Shown here: piece by piece, positions 53,401-64,000 of the stretch
How positions within the stretch are numbered: the first letter of the stretch is position 1
Layout: the number at the start of each line of letters is the position of its first letter
Assembly (NCBI GenBank): GCA_036785705.1
Contig: JAWUZG010000084.1
Location: forward strand, 7,887,501-7,951,500
From: Acanthornis magna
Lineage: Eukaryota; Chordata; Aves; Passeriformes; Acanthizidae
Length of the DNA stretch: 64,000 nt
Direction of reading: 5' to 3'
The notes under the pieces: model-generated
Database searches by the model: none
What the model was told of the DNA's origin: nothing
What the model saw: the letters and a program-made list of their open reading frames with translations, nothing else
Position numbers and translations under genes: made by a program

Positions 53401-55627
53401 GATGTACTAGTCCCAAACCTAGCACTGAGGAAACCCAAATTAACATTCAGTTACTGCAGTGCTGACATTGCAGCGTGGCTGTGCATGAGGCGATATTTGC
53501 TTGGATCCAAACTGCAGCACTGAGGTGATAATCAGTCATTTATTCCCAAGCTTGAATTCTGTTTTCATCACATAAATTCTGCATGGAAAGAACTAAGACA
53601 AGACCCCCATTTCTCTAAGCAGCTGCTTAAGTTACAGAAGCTGAGGCTTAGCGGAACTTCAGAGAGACAGGTATCTTTTGCTCAGTCATAAGCACCAGAA
53701 TTAATTTCAGACAGGCAGCCACACAAAAATTCATTGGATCTCCACTGGGCAATCTACACAACCCAGTTACATTTTGAAATGGTTCCATGGAGCTCCTCTA
53801 TGTGAGTGGCACCAATTCAACATACGTTTCAGATGACTGAACTTTATATGATAATCTATAACGTTAGAGCTCTATCACATTTAAAGCTGCCATCAAAAAA
53901 CATGAAAAGACAAGTGATTGTAATACCTCCATCACTTACATCACCCAGGAAAACTCTGATCGTGTGATACAGACCCACACCACAACATACCTCTGTTTCC
54001 ACTGTCATTCACACTTTCTATGTAGTAGTGCTTTAGGGCAGAAAATATTTGTGAATGAGCACTGTCAGGAGTTTAGCGGACAGCAACATTTCTTTAGATG
54101 TCATTGCACTTCCAGCTCCTAATTATTTAAGTGCATTTTTAGGTTACTTTAAAAATGCATCATATATTGCAAAACACGAAGTGAAAAAGCCCCGCCTGTA
54201 ATTCAAATAACTAGAGTGATCAGACATAACACATTTTAGGCCAGTAAAATACATATTCCCTCACTTTGTAGGATTTGGGTACTTCCACAGCAGAGGACAG
54301 TGCCACTAAAGGATTTCTGAACAATTCCGGCTTACCAACCCTTTTCACAAAGGTAGCTATAGGATGGTATCACAGCAAGCTGAAGAAATTAACGGTGTAT
54401 TGATGCCAGGGAAACTGTGCTGGAGGTGGAGCCTCCTCCATGGGCTCCACACCATCAGCCAGATGGTCCATGGGTCTGATGGTATCCCCATCTGAATCTG
54501 CCTCCTCTGCCCCTGTGGCTCCTGCAGCCACATGTAGCCTTCTGTCCCGCCCCCCACAGACACACAGCCACATGTTTTGGTCTTGGACCTCAGTTTCAGG
54601 CATCCTTGGAACCTGAGGGCTTAAACTCAGCCAACTGTGGGTTCACTGACAGGGTCCCTGTATTTTTAGAGCCAAAAAAAGTGGCAGTAAGATGGCTTGT
54701 GACATCAGGAGACCACTGTTACGGGATGTGTGTGGCCAGCTATGGCTGTTTGGACCTGCAGCCTAAAAGAAGGGGGGGAGCTGAGGGTGCCATTCCTGAG
54801 GATTGCTCTCCTGCTGCCCCTTCTTGTACCTGGGTTCTCTGGGACAAGATGGTGACAAGGGTAGTGCAGGAAGGTCGGGGTCCCTCAAAGGCATTGAAAC
54901 CGACACTTGGTACAGCCCTCTAGAAGGGGATTTGGCCCTCTGCATCCAGGGATGTGCACATGATTTAACAGGAATAGTCTAACAAGAAGAGGAACTTCCA
55001 AAGTACTGTCTACGATGTCAACACTATTGCATCTGCTCTCCACAAGTGGCTGTGCCTGTCTCTGTTAAAGACAAACTGGAAAACAGAGCTAGAGAATATG
55101 CTTTCACTGTAACAAACAAGATGTTGCGCAAGACTTTTTACTCCAGGTGGCACAGGAGCAGCAGGACAAGTCTATGAAGCCCAGCTTTCAATTATCTATC
55201 CATTTCCTTTCCTCGGCTCATGTGAAAGGTCACTTGAAACACTCCAGGCTGTCTCTCTTGCAGCTTTGTTCTGCTACTGCAAAACAACACAATACTCACC
55301 CGACTGTTTATTAGCTTTTGTGCATGTCAAAAACTAGTCTTGCTCTACTTAGAGCTTACTGTCTTCATATTAAACTACAACAAAATGTAAATCATATCGT
55401 GGAGCTGGTAGAGCCGCGGTTCTTCAGCCTGCTGCTTATCAGAAATTGTTGCAAGGTGTTCACAGCAGTCCAGTTCCCAGTTCTGTCTTGCACTCACCCA
55501 GAGCTGTTTCTGAAATCTGTCTAAACTCAACTACCTGCCCATTTACTGATGAGGAAGAAAGTGGGGACTGCTGACTAGATTTTCAGAAACACAACAGCAA
55601 CTGGGCTTTCATACAGAACCTTTCCAC
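50458..55627. other. Intergenic; GC-richer patch 54357-54923 with opposed frames, no gene recognised
   Basis: Mostly AT-leaning and featureless. A T-rich run lies near 51317-51326. At 54357-54923 a GC-richer patch gives two minus frames (54357-54563 and 54370-54603) followed by a 105-codon plus frame (54606-54923). No domain is recognisable, so they are not called as genes. Confidence 0.5.
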
Positions 55628-55700
55628 CAACAGATCTCAGGACACTTCACACAGGTGGCAGCCTATCTCCACAGCTACAAAACTGAGGTCCTAAGGCAAT
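55628..55700 (+). mobile_element. Possible ancient LINE/SINE tail fragment
   Basis: CAGATCTCAGGACACTTCAC, ACAGGTGGCAGCCTATCTCC, ACAGCTACAAAACTGAGGTC and CTAAGGCAATTTCC follow the order of the common amniote repeat tail (gatctcaaagcactttac, aaaggtgg, tat..ccc, acag..gaaactgaggca). The match is short and diverged, so the call is tentative. Confidence 0.3.
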
Positions 55701-56880
55701 TTCCTGGATACATGTGAAAAATGGCAGAAATCTGTTTCATCCTCAAGACTGACTCACAGGTACCATCCATTAAATACTGCTACAAAAATCAGTTACACAC
55801 TTTTGAAAATACGGTTGCCCCGAGAATTCAAATAATTTCCAAGAAAACTAACAATGTAAAAATACATTGTTTAAAAAAAAAGAGCAAAGGTTAAACAGGA
55901 TTTGCAGCTTTGTTATATATGTATTTTAATATATATAGCTTGGGAAGTTAACGACTACTTTGCTTCCAGAAATAAAAGTATGTATTTGTTAGGGCTTGTA
56001 TCTTCATGCTCTACAGTAACACATCAGGAATTGGCTGGAACACACACAATTCCTGATTTTTCACTTAATTAAGAAATGCGTTCCATAGGCTCACATGATC
56101 TGTATTTTCCATAAATATTAAGCTTGACTGATTAACTGATAAATGCCTCCATGTGCTTTTAGCACCTGCCTGCTGCAAGAGCAGGTTTCTGTGGCATTCC
56201 ATCCCTCTCCCAGAGTGACAGCGTTTCTACGGTAACATTCCCATTTATTAAGGCTGGATATAGTAGCACTGCTGAACTTGTGCGTCTGAAAGTGCAAGTG
56301 AGAACAGGCGTAGGAAAGAAACACCTGTTCTTACTGATGGAGTATGCATCCAAACCCTGGAATAATTGTATCTCTTGTTCAAGATGCATTAACAGAGTGT
56401 TACATGCTTGAAAATACAAGCACTATAGTACCAGGTCAAACATCTTAAAGTTTTAATAGTTTATCTTCTTGCACCTTTAAAAGAAATTTTGGTATGGCAT
56501 TAAAAAAAGCCCAGGAATCCAAGGCAATTCCTGATAATGTGAGTAAAAGGTGACTCTGTTTTCCATGATGGAAATATTTATAGAAGTAAACTATAACAAA
56601 GAAAATTTCCATTTCGTCAATCACCTTGACGGTCTCTACATGTCAGAAATTTAGGTAAGAGACAGACGCTTGTGTAATGGGACAGTACAGAATGGCATTA
56701 AAGAGCCAGCTACCACATTTAGGGTGGAATTACTCTTCTGAGACAATCTTTACCAAGTCTCCATTGGATGAACCAGAAAAGCAGAATGCTCCTACAACAG
56801 GGTTTTTACTGGCAGGTAGGTGCTATCTGAGCAGGTAAACAGCTGCCTGAATGCAGCCTAGTAAACTGGGGAAGACTGGA

Positions 56881-56937
56881 TTTATAGAAACTTTATAGAG
56901 GTGTATTTATAGGGACATATTTATAGAAACTTTATAG
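56881..56937. repeat. 39-bp-period local duplication
   Basis: TTTATAGAAACTTTATAG occurs at 56881-56898 and again at 56920-56937, with further TTTATAG half units in between. Confidence 0.8.
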
Positions 56938-59880
56938 GGGTTTCAAGAGCAAGTGCAGTCAGCAGGGCTCTCCCTGGGCACAGGTTTAGGACCTTGCAGA
57001 GCGCCTGAGGCAGCCAGTGATGCATGGTTTGCTGCATGCACTATCAGTTACAGATTGAAGCTGCCTTCTCTGATCCCTCAAGCTCAAGAATGGATGCAGG
57101 GATACAGAATCCTTGAAGATGACAAGACTTCAACAAACCACTCTTCCTCCTTTGAACAATAATTCAAGTCAATATGGATCTAATTGTAAGAGCCAGTGAA
57201 CACTCTCACTTTCTACACGGAGAACACACCAGCTGTACTAACCAAATAAACTGGGTCACTTGCCTTCCAGGTTGGTATCAGATCTGTGCATAACACACAA
57301 TAAATTAAGGACCATTTCAAGTTGCAGTTTTCAGATATTAGAGTACTCTAAACAAGCAGACATGTTGCTTAAGATCTATTAGATTGAAGCCCAGTGCATA
57401 ACTCCCATCTGGTACAAAGAACTGTACATTTGGTCTCTTCACAAGACGCCTGACGATGTAGAACAGCCTCTTAGTGACAGGAACAGCCTGAAAGGTTTCA
57501 GAGCATGGGGTAATGCCTAGAGCAGGCAGCTACTTCTCTGCATGAGATAGGAAAGACAGAGGTTGGTTCATGGCTGAAGTGAAGCTCCGACACCAGCTCG
57601 AAGATCAGTTTTGACCTGGTCTGACCTGCTGCCATTCTGGTACTGCATGTCCAGGCTTGGTTTTAACCAGGAATGAAGTTGTTGCCAGATCCAGGTCCCA
57701 GCCCCAGGTGCACATCCCACAGACAGACCTAAGTGCTGGAGGTCCTGGCAGCCACATTGCAAGGGAGGCACAGGGTTATGCCTGCGGTCACAACTTCAGG
57801 TGCCACCAGGGGAAAACTGCACTAAGTTCAAGCACATCCCAAAGACTTCTGTACATGCAAAGCAGATCACACCTAAAACCATGCACTACGTTATTAAAAC
57901 ACATGAACCGGTGCATTTTCAGTGCCCACAGGTCCCACAGTGTCCACAGAGCGAGCTCTGCCACAAATTGGGACACCTCTGAAGTGACAATTCGCCCCTC
58001 CAAAACTTGAAGGGGCTTATGTAGGCCTGCCATCCATCACTCCTGGCCTCAAAAAAGAATCTCCTAAATGGTCCGTGCTTCTGCACATGAACAACCCTCT
58101 CATGTCATTCAGTCATAGCTCCAAGAGGAAACTGGTCCACTAGCAGCACTGAATTCAACAGATATTGAAAAATGACAGAATTTTATTAAAAGTAGGGATG
58201 CCTATGCATCATGGTAGTTTTGGACAGATTATGTAGAGATCTACCATTGTCAGTGAAGACTATTTAAAATCAGGGAAGGAGAAAAAGAAAGGACATGGGG
58301 AATCCCATTTAAGTAAAATTTCTACAAAGTAATAAAATATTTACATATAGCCTAAGAACAACACAGTGGAAATAATTCTCTATTCTTGTATCTGAATATG
58401 AGCAACAAATTATTTGGAAAGATCAGATTAAAAACTCATTACTGCATTTTGAAATTCAAAGGAACCATTTCTGCAAAAGAAAATTGTTTCCTAACCTTTC
58501 TAACATGGACATTAGTTGTCATCTCCAAACTTTGGAAGTAAGTAAAAATAGAAGCATGATAAAATTCTTCCAACTCTTTCTGGTATTGTGAGATCTTAAA
58601 AAAAGAAGAGACCACATTTTTAGTGAAAAGACCTAGTGTGACCATCTGCTGTAGAAGACTTTGATTCGGTATTACAGGAAAAATGTGAAATATCAAACCT
58701 GAAAACCACTGTGAATAAGACGGAGGAACAGTGAGACTCACTAACACTGCTTTTGCATTGGGGCCAGGATAACAATAAGCTTAGCATGTTCTGCTTCCCT
58801 TAAATGAAATTCCAGTGAAAGAAAGAACAAAATAGGCACTTACAAGCCACAGAAACTGCAGATCTTATACCTGTCTAAAGTAACTGGTTTTGACAAATAT
58901 AAAAGGTCTACATTTTACGTGTAAAAAATACTTATATTTTATAACCAAATTATAAGATAGCTACGATCTATAGCTGTAAGAATTATGCTGATCTTTCAAA
59001 ACAAAAGAAATCACATTTTGGTAGTAAGTCCATTCTATTCTTAACAATTGTAGATCACTGATGAAATAAAAAAAAATTATAAACAGAATTTAGAAAAGGT
59101 TAAAATCACAAGCTACAGAATACACACAAAAAACCCAGGAGAAATATCTGGTGAAATATAATGGATATTTTATGGCTTTGCTCAAACAGAAAATGGCCTA
59201 GGTTAATATTACAAATGTACAGGCAAAGTTGCAGCTAGAATTTCTTATATTACACCTATATTCCTTTCATGGTGAACTCATTAGCATGTCTTTCAAATGG
59301 GAGATCCTCCCTAGGCCAGCTGTATACAGCCAATTCTATCTCACTGTGCGTTAGAAAAGTAAAATCTCTAGAGAAAAGGCAGTGTTTGAACAGATGTACT
59401 GTATTAGTAATCTGAGCTGTGAATTGCTGTGCACTGCTTACACTTAGCTAGGCAACCTAAAAATATACAAAAACCAACTGAAAGTGACCCCAAGAGTGGG
59501 CCAAAATTACTCTCTACTGCTTATGATAAAACTTGCAGCACAACCCTGCACCAGATCCTTTACTTTCTTCCTTAACACTTCAAAAAGAAAAAACTCACAA
59601 CAAAAAGAACCTACCAAAATTTATCAGTTGCAAGACAGCACCACCTGGTGTAACAACAGAAGAAAACTTTGAAGAATTTATAATATACCTTAAATTTGTG
59701 CTGGGGTGCTGCTAACTAACAGGATTAACTGACTGAGTCTTTCAGCTGCAGTTTTGTGCCAAAAGCCACATGATGCAGAGCAAACACCTTACACAAGGCT
59801 TCACATTTCTTAGAGGTGCATAAAGCTGCCTCTACAGAACCACTTAAAGGCCAGTGTACAAATTAGGCTCCTCTATGGCC

Positions 59881-59897
59881 TTTTTTTTTTTTTTTTT
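59881..59897. repeat. T17 homopolymer
   Basis: Seventeen consecutive Ts. No retrocopy body, AATAAA on the minus strand or target duplication was seen nearby. Confidence 0.9.
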
Positions 59898-62247
59898 GCA
59901 TTACCTATAAAGTTTTTATAAATCCAGTCTACCTAATCATGCTTTCTTAGGATGAGTCCTTCCACTCCCAGCTGAGAGTTTTCCACATCTGCCTGTCCTC
60001 AGATACACATTCCTGCTCTCATGTTATCTTCTAAGACATAAATACAAATTCTCATGAGGCCCTGAATAAAGAAACCTGGCCCTGATTCCTGGTAGCAGGG
60101 ACATCAGGAGCAGGGGCATAGGAGAAACTGGCTTCCTGCCATGCCAGCACTGCATCCTGCAATAACTCTCTAAAACTTTTAATGGAAAAGCCGCAAGCTT
60201 TCTAGGTCCATTTACTCCTCCTGGTAACTTATTCCTGTTCTTATCGAAGTTTCTGAAATCAGAGAAGTGGAACAACACTCTCTTAGCCCAAGCACAGTGT
60301 ATGTAATACACACTGCTGTGCAGAAAACACAGTGAAACAACCTCCTGGTACCAAATTTGGAACAATTCAGAGCCATGGCTGTACACCAGCTTTTACTGCA
60401 AAGAAAGAGCTGCAAGTGGATCCTGAAGAATGATAATCTGTGCAAGACATTCCTTTGTATGCACAGGACCGGAATCAGCTTGTTATCTGAGCTACTGAGC
60501 AAAATCTGAGCCAAAATACAATAGGATGGATATATGAAAGAAGGGAATTTCATCTCTGAAGTATAGACATGAAACACAGATCTAACTAACATCTTTTAGT
60601 GTTAAGGCTACTAAAAAAAAATGCATGCTATCAATGAAAACAACTGTACAAAACCAGTTTTGCAGGAGAGCTACTGAAAAGCATGGGAGGTGGAAAATAA
60701 CTCCTAAAGTCATGGCAGCTTCTGCTGCACAGGTGTTTCTGTCTTTCCACAAAATCCTGATAGCAAAAATATCCTAAACAAAATTAAGTTCCCCTCCCAC
60801 CTGACTAGCAGCCACTTGAAATATGGATGTCTGCACGTGCCAGGATGTTTTTCTATTCTCCAATGAGGAGAGCAGATTGTGACTGAAACATGGCTTGGCT
60901 AACACATACTGGAAGTCATTCTCCTTCTCTGAAAACATCCTTTCCCTGGCTGTGGTCAGCAAACACATCCCATCCAAACCAGTCAGTGCACACAGAGCTA
61001 TGACTCAGTCTCTGTTAGTGTCTTACAACTCACAGCATCTTCATGGAGAGATTAAACCATTCACTGGACTCGTAGGACTTCCTTTTATCTTGGTTTGGCT
61101 TAAAATGACTGTAGAATGAGATCCCCTACATTCACCCCAAAGAAGTATGCTGATATCCACAGAATTTCACAGAAGCATGCAACACACTCCTAATGCGTTT
61201 CTCCCATCATGCCGCTCATCCCAAATTATGAAGTATTAAGCAGTTAAGATCACAATTTGATTATCTCTACTACATCCTGGTGAATATGGCGTAACTTCCC
61301 AGAAAGGGAATACAACTGCTGTGGGATCATGCAGAGACACAAGCACATTACCAAGGCAGCCCCACATACCCAGAGCTTCAGTCCTTGCTGCTATCACATT
61401 ACGCATGAGCTGGAGCTTTCATTAAAAACCAAAATAATGGCAGAACCAAAAGGGCATTTCATAACATGCAAAACGAACAGGTCATGCAGCAAAACCGTGC
61501 TCAGGTTTTGCATTGCACTTCTAGGGCCATCCTTTAGCTAGATAAAATAGAGTAGCCTAGACTATTTCATTTCAGAATTTGTATGTGTGCTCCTTGTGCT
61601 TATTCAGAATGAAAAAAGGTATTTTCATCACTGAGGCCTTAAATGCTCTGGGAATCATCTACTCAGAATATTCTCTTTCATCCTTCTGGAGCAGGTCACA
61701 GCTGTGGAACTCCAGCAGCAGGATTTTCAGCCAACTGGAAGAGTACTGCTGGCTCTGGACACCCTTCTGCAGAAGTAATAGCTTGCAACAATTTAACAAA
61801 TTCAGGATTTTAATAAATTCAGCTAACAGTATTTTCAGTCTACGGTTATGTTTTAATCAACTGCTAATTTACATAAGATTTAGTAGCCAAATGGCATTAA
61901 CTCACTTCAACATCTTGACCTGACCTTCACTCTCAACTCTTCTTTTTCAACTTAGCTAAATTTACTGCAAGCTCATAATGAGTGTGAATCTTTCCTTCCT
62001 GAGTTCACACGTGGCTAATGGCTGCAGTCACTGAAATACTGCTTATGCTGCTACAGCTTTAACATTGCCCTTGGCTGTCTTTTCCATATTAACTGAAAAA
62101 TAAGAACACCACCAGCAATGTTACGTTACTCAGGATAGCACTGTTAGGAAAGCACTTCAGAAACAAAGTTTAAGGTTCTACAACTTGCTGGAAAGAGCTG
62201 AATTTTGACAGTCTCTTTTCTAGTACTACAAGTTTCTCTGCGCCAAG

Positions 62248-62280
62248 TTATTATCTAGTTATTATCTAGTTATTATCTAG
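62248..62280. repeat. Three perfect 11-bp tandem units
   Basis: TTATTATCTAG is repeated three times without gap or mismatch. Each unit contains a TTATC GATA-type core on the opposite strand. Likely a small variable-number repeat. Confidence 0.9.
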
Positions 62281-64000
62281 AATATATAGCCTTTAATTTA
62301 GTTGGCAAATATATATTCTCCTAGGTATACCAGAGTACTTTTAAGAGTCATGATCACACATTCACAAGTTCAGGCCTCGTCATTATTTTAAGTACTTAGG
62401 CTATTACAGACTCCCACTTACTCAGTGTATCACAATACCCCTGGACAGATATTCAATACTGATCACACAATATGGAGATTATAACTTACAGACAAAACAG
62501 TATTGGCATAATTTGTTTATTGTACTGTGAGCATCAGTATATATTAGAGACAAAGAAAACATGACTTCCAGGACAAAGAAAAAAAACCCTGGAGATTTAA
62601 AATTTTGCTCAATATCAATCATGGAGAACCTATAAATTATCTGCTGGAATGCTTTCAGCTCAAAAGCTTGGCTTCTACAATTACAGAACACTGAAGAATA
62701 TAAGATGTTCTGGATCCCAAAAGCCACATACCTAAGGTTAAATTGTAAAAGACCTGAAAAGATGTTAGGTAAAATTTATAAACTTGTTTTCTTCTGAGAC
62801 AGATTGATCTTATCTCCAAGACTCAGGGCCATTCCCTGTAAGGAAAAGAAAGACAATAATAATGACATAAATACTTCACTCAAAAATAGCATTATCTTAT
62901 CTATATTAAAATGGAAGTTGCATATATAAAAATCTGTGAAGTCAGTAGCATGGAAATTTCTAGCTGCTCACTTTTTGTGACTTCTACATATCATAGTGCC
63001 CACTTTCTTAACATTAGGTAAAGGCTAGATCTACATACATTATTGAAACAATGAAACTTAATTGAGCTGGCAACTGTTCTATGTGTCATCAGTATGAAAA
63101 GCAGAAGAATAAGAGCAATTTAAGCCTTTTGACCTCCCACCAATTGAAGGGGGACTGCCAGGGGAGAAATTACAACTGCCAGTCCAGTTACTGAAATTCA
63201 TCTGTTGAAAGTCCCGGTGCTGTTACTTAGCACACTCAATGCACCAAAGCTATGGAAAATAATTTAATCACAGAGTCATATTAATATTGCATAGAAATTG
63301 AAGAATTCTCAAAAGAAACTGCATGAATAAATCCACATATTAAATAGCAGAATGATTTCAAGATGAAACCATGCTGGCAGATGTAATTGAATGCAGTCTC
63401 ATGTAAAAATGGCACTGAAACATGTCGGGAACATTAACTTGAACCAGACCAGAATCTTTACAATGACATCACATAAACTAAATGGTTTATTTGAATGAGA
63501 AAACTCTCAGGTACTCCTTTATTGTACACTGTTTAAAATACTTCTATTGTACATTGGTTTATTTTACTTTACTTATTCCAAATCCCATTTGTTTTTTTTA
63601 AGTGAGGAGGCAGAAGATCTAAAATTCAAAGAAGACTCATATACCTACAGAAAATACTCCTGCTAAAAAAGCTGGGGTTTTGTGGTTTTTAAAAACAATC
63701 AGTGAACAGCAATTACATGCATAAAATTTCCTTGTTGTGTGACAAATGTCAGTTTAGTAGGAAAAACATCATGATACCCTGGGGCATATTTGCTCTTTAT
63801 CTAAAAGCAAATAAAATATAACAGTGTGTTTGCAGCACTATGGGCAAAATTAGCAAATCTAGGCACAAAGGCCTATTTTACGGTAACACACCAGGAGAAT
63901 ACACAGTAAAAAATCTGTAAATTTTTAAGAGTGCTTGGTACATTGCCCTAGAAATGACCAGGATGCCAAGCCCCGTTACCTGACTCTTGGCCCGGATCCG

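Larger units (their letters stand above)
55701..64000. other. Intergenic to window end, only short repeats recognised
   Basis: No gene supported. COPB1, the gene that I recall lying upstream of RRAS2 in vertebrates, was not recognised. Short repeats at 56881-56937 and 62248-62280 and a T17 run at 59881-59897 are listed or noted. The longest frames (57657-58010, 60024-60592, 61579-61923) have no recognisable family character. Confidence 0.5.

Noticed and set aside
59881..59897. T17 run as the tail of a minus-strand processed pseudogene
   Set aside because: No AATAAA upstream in the minus direction, no recognisable retrocopy and no flanking duplication.
55701..64000. 3' exons of COPB1, expected upstream of RRAS2 by vertebrate gene order
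   Set aside because: No frame in this interval resembles COPB1, so the gene probably lies beyond the right edge.

Overview
The window looks like bird nuclear DNA. It is AT-leaning, intron-rich and almost free of genes. Its repeats are mainly 5'-truncated CR1 LINE fragments with the usual avian 3' ends (TGATTCTGTGA, TATGATTTTATGATT), plus one solo retroviral LTR. The species cannot be named from what is visible.

Only one gene can be supported: the first coding exon of RRAS2 (TC21, a Ras-family GTPase) on the minus strand at 21508-21612. It lies in a strong CpG island (about 20955-22165). Positions 1-21507 are the start of its first intron. None of the downstream RRAS2 exons (switch regions, NKxD, SAK, C-terminal CAAX) could be found by eye, so they probably lie beyond the left edge. 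Positions 22166-64000 are the gene's 5' flank, where no coding exon of any gene was recognised.

Layout: 1-21507, RRAS2 intron 1 with a short CR1 piece near 4908-5000. 21508-21612, RRAS2 coding exon 1. 21613 to about 21869, GC-rich leader with a GAG/CAG triplet repeat. 21870-22070, a duplicated promoter-proximal block (offset 130 bp) that carries paired octamer and MORE-type POU sites and a G-quadruplex-capable Sp1 cluster. 22166-64000, intergenic, with an old CR1/L3-like copy (23650-24060), two younger CR1 tails (28244-28635, 36349-36578), two faint ancient SINE/LINE-tail-like patches (about 31484-31610 and 55628-55700), a 585-bp solo LTR with a perfect 6-bp target-site duplication (49867-50451, minus), and a few short tandem repeats.

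The long open frames in the CpG island are a by-product of GC richness. No previously undescribed multi-gene system was seen. The most interesting signals are the duplicated POU module at the RRAS2 promoter, the stop-free in-frame leader upstream of the RRAS2 start codon, and the intact solo LTR.
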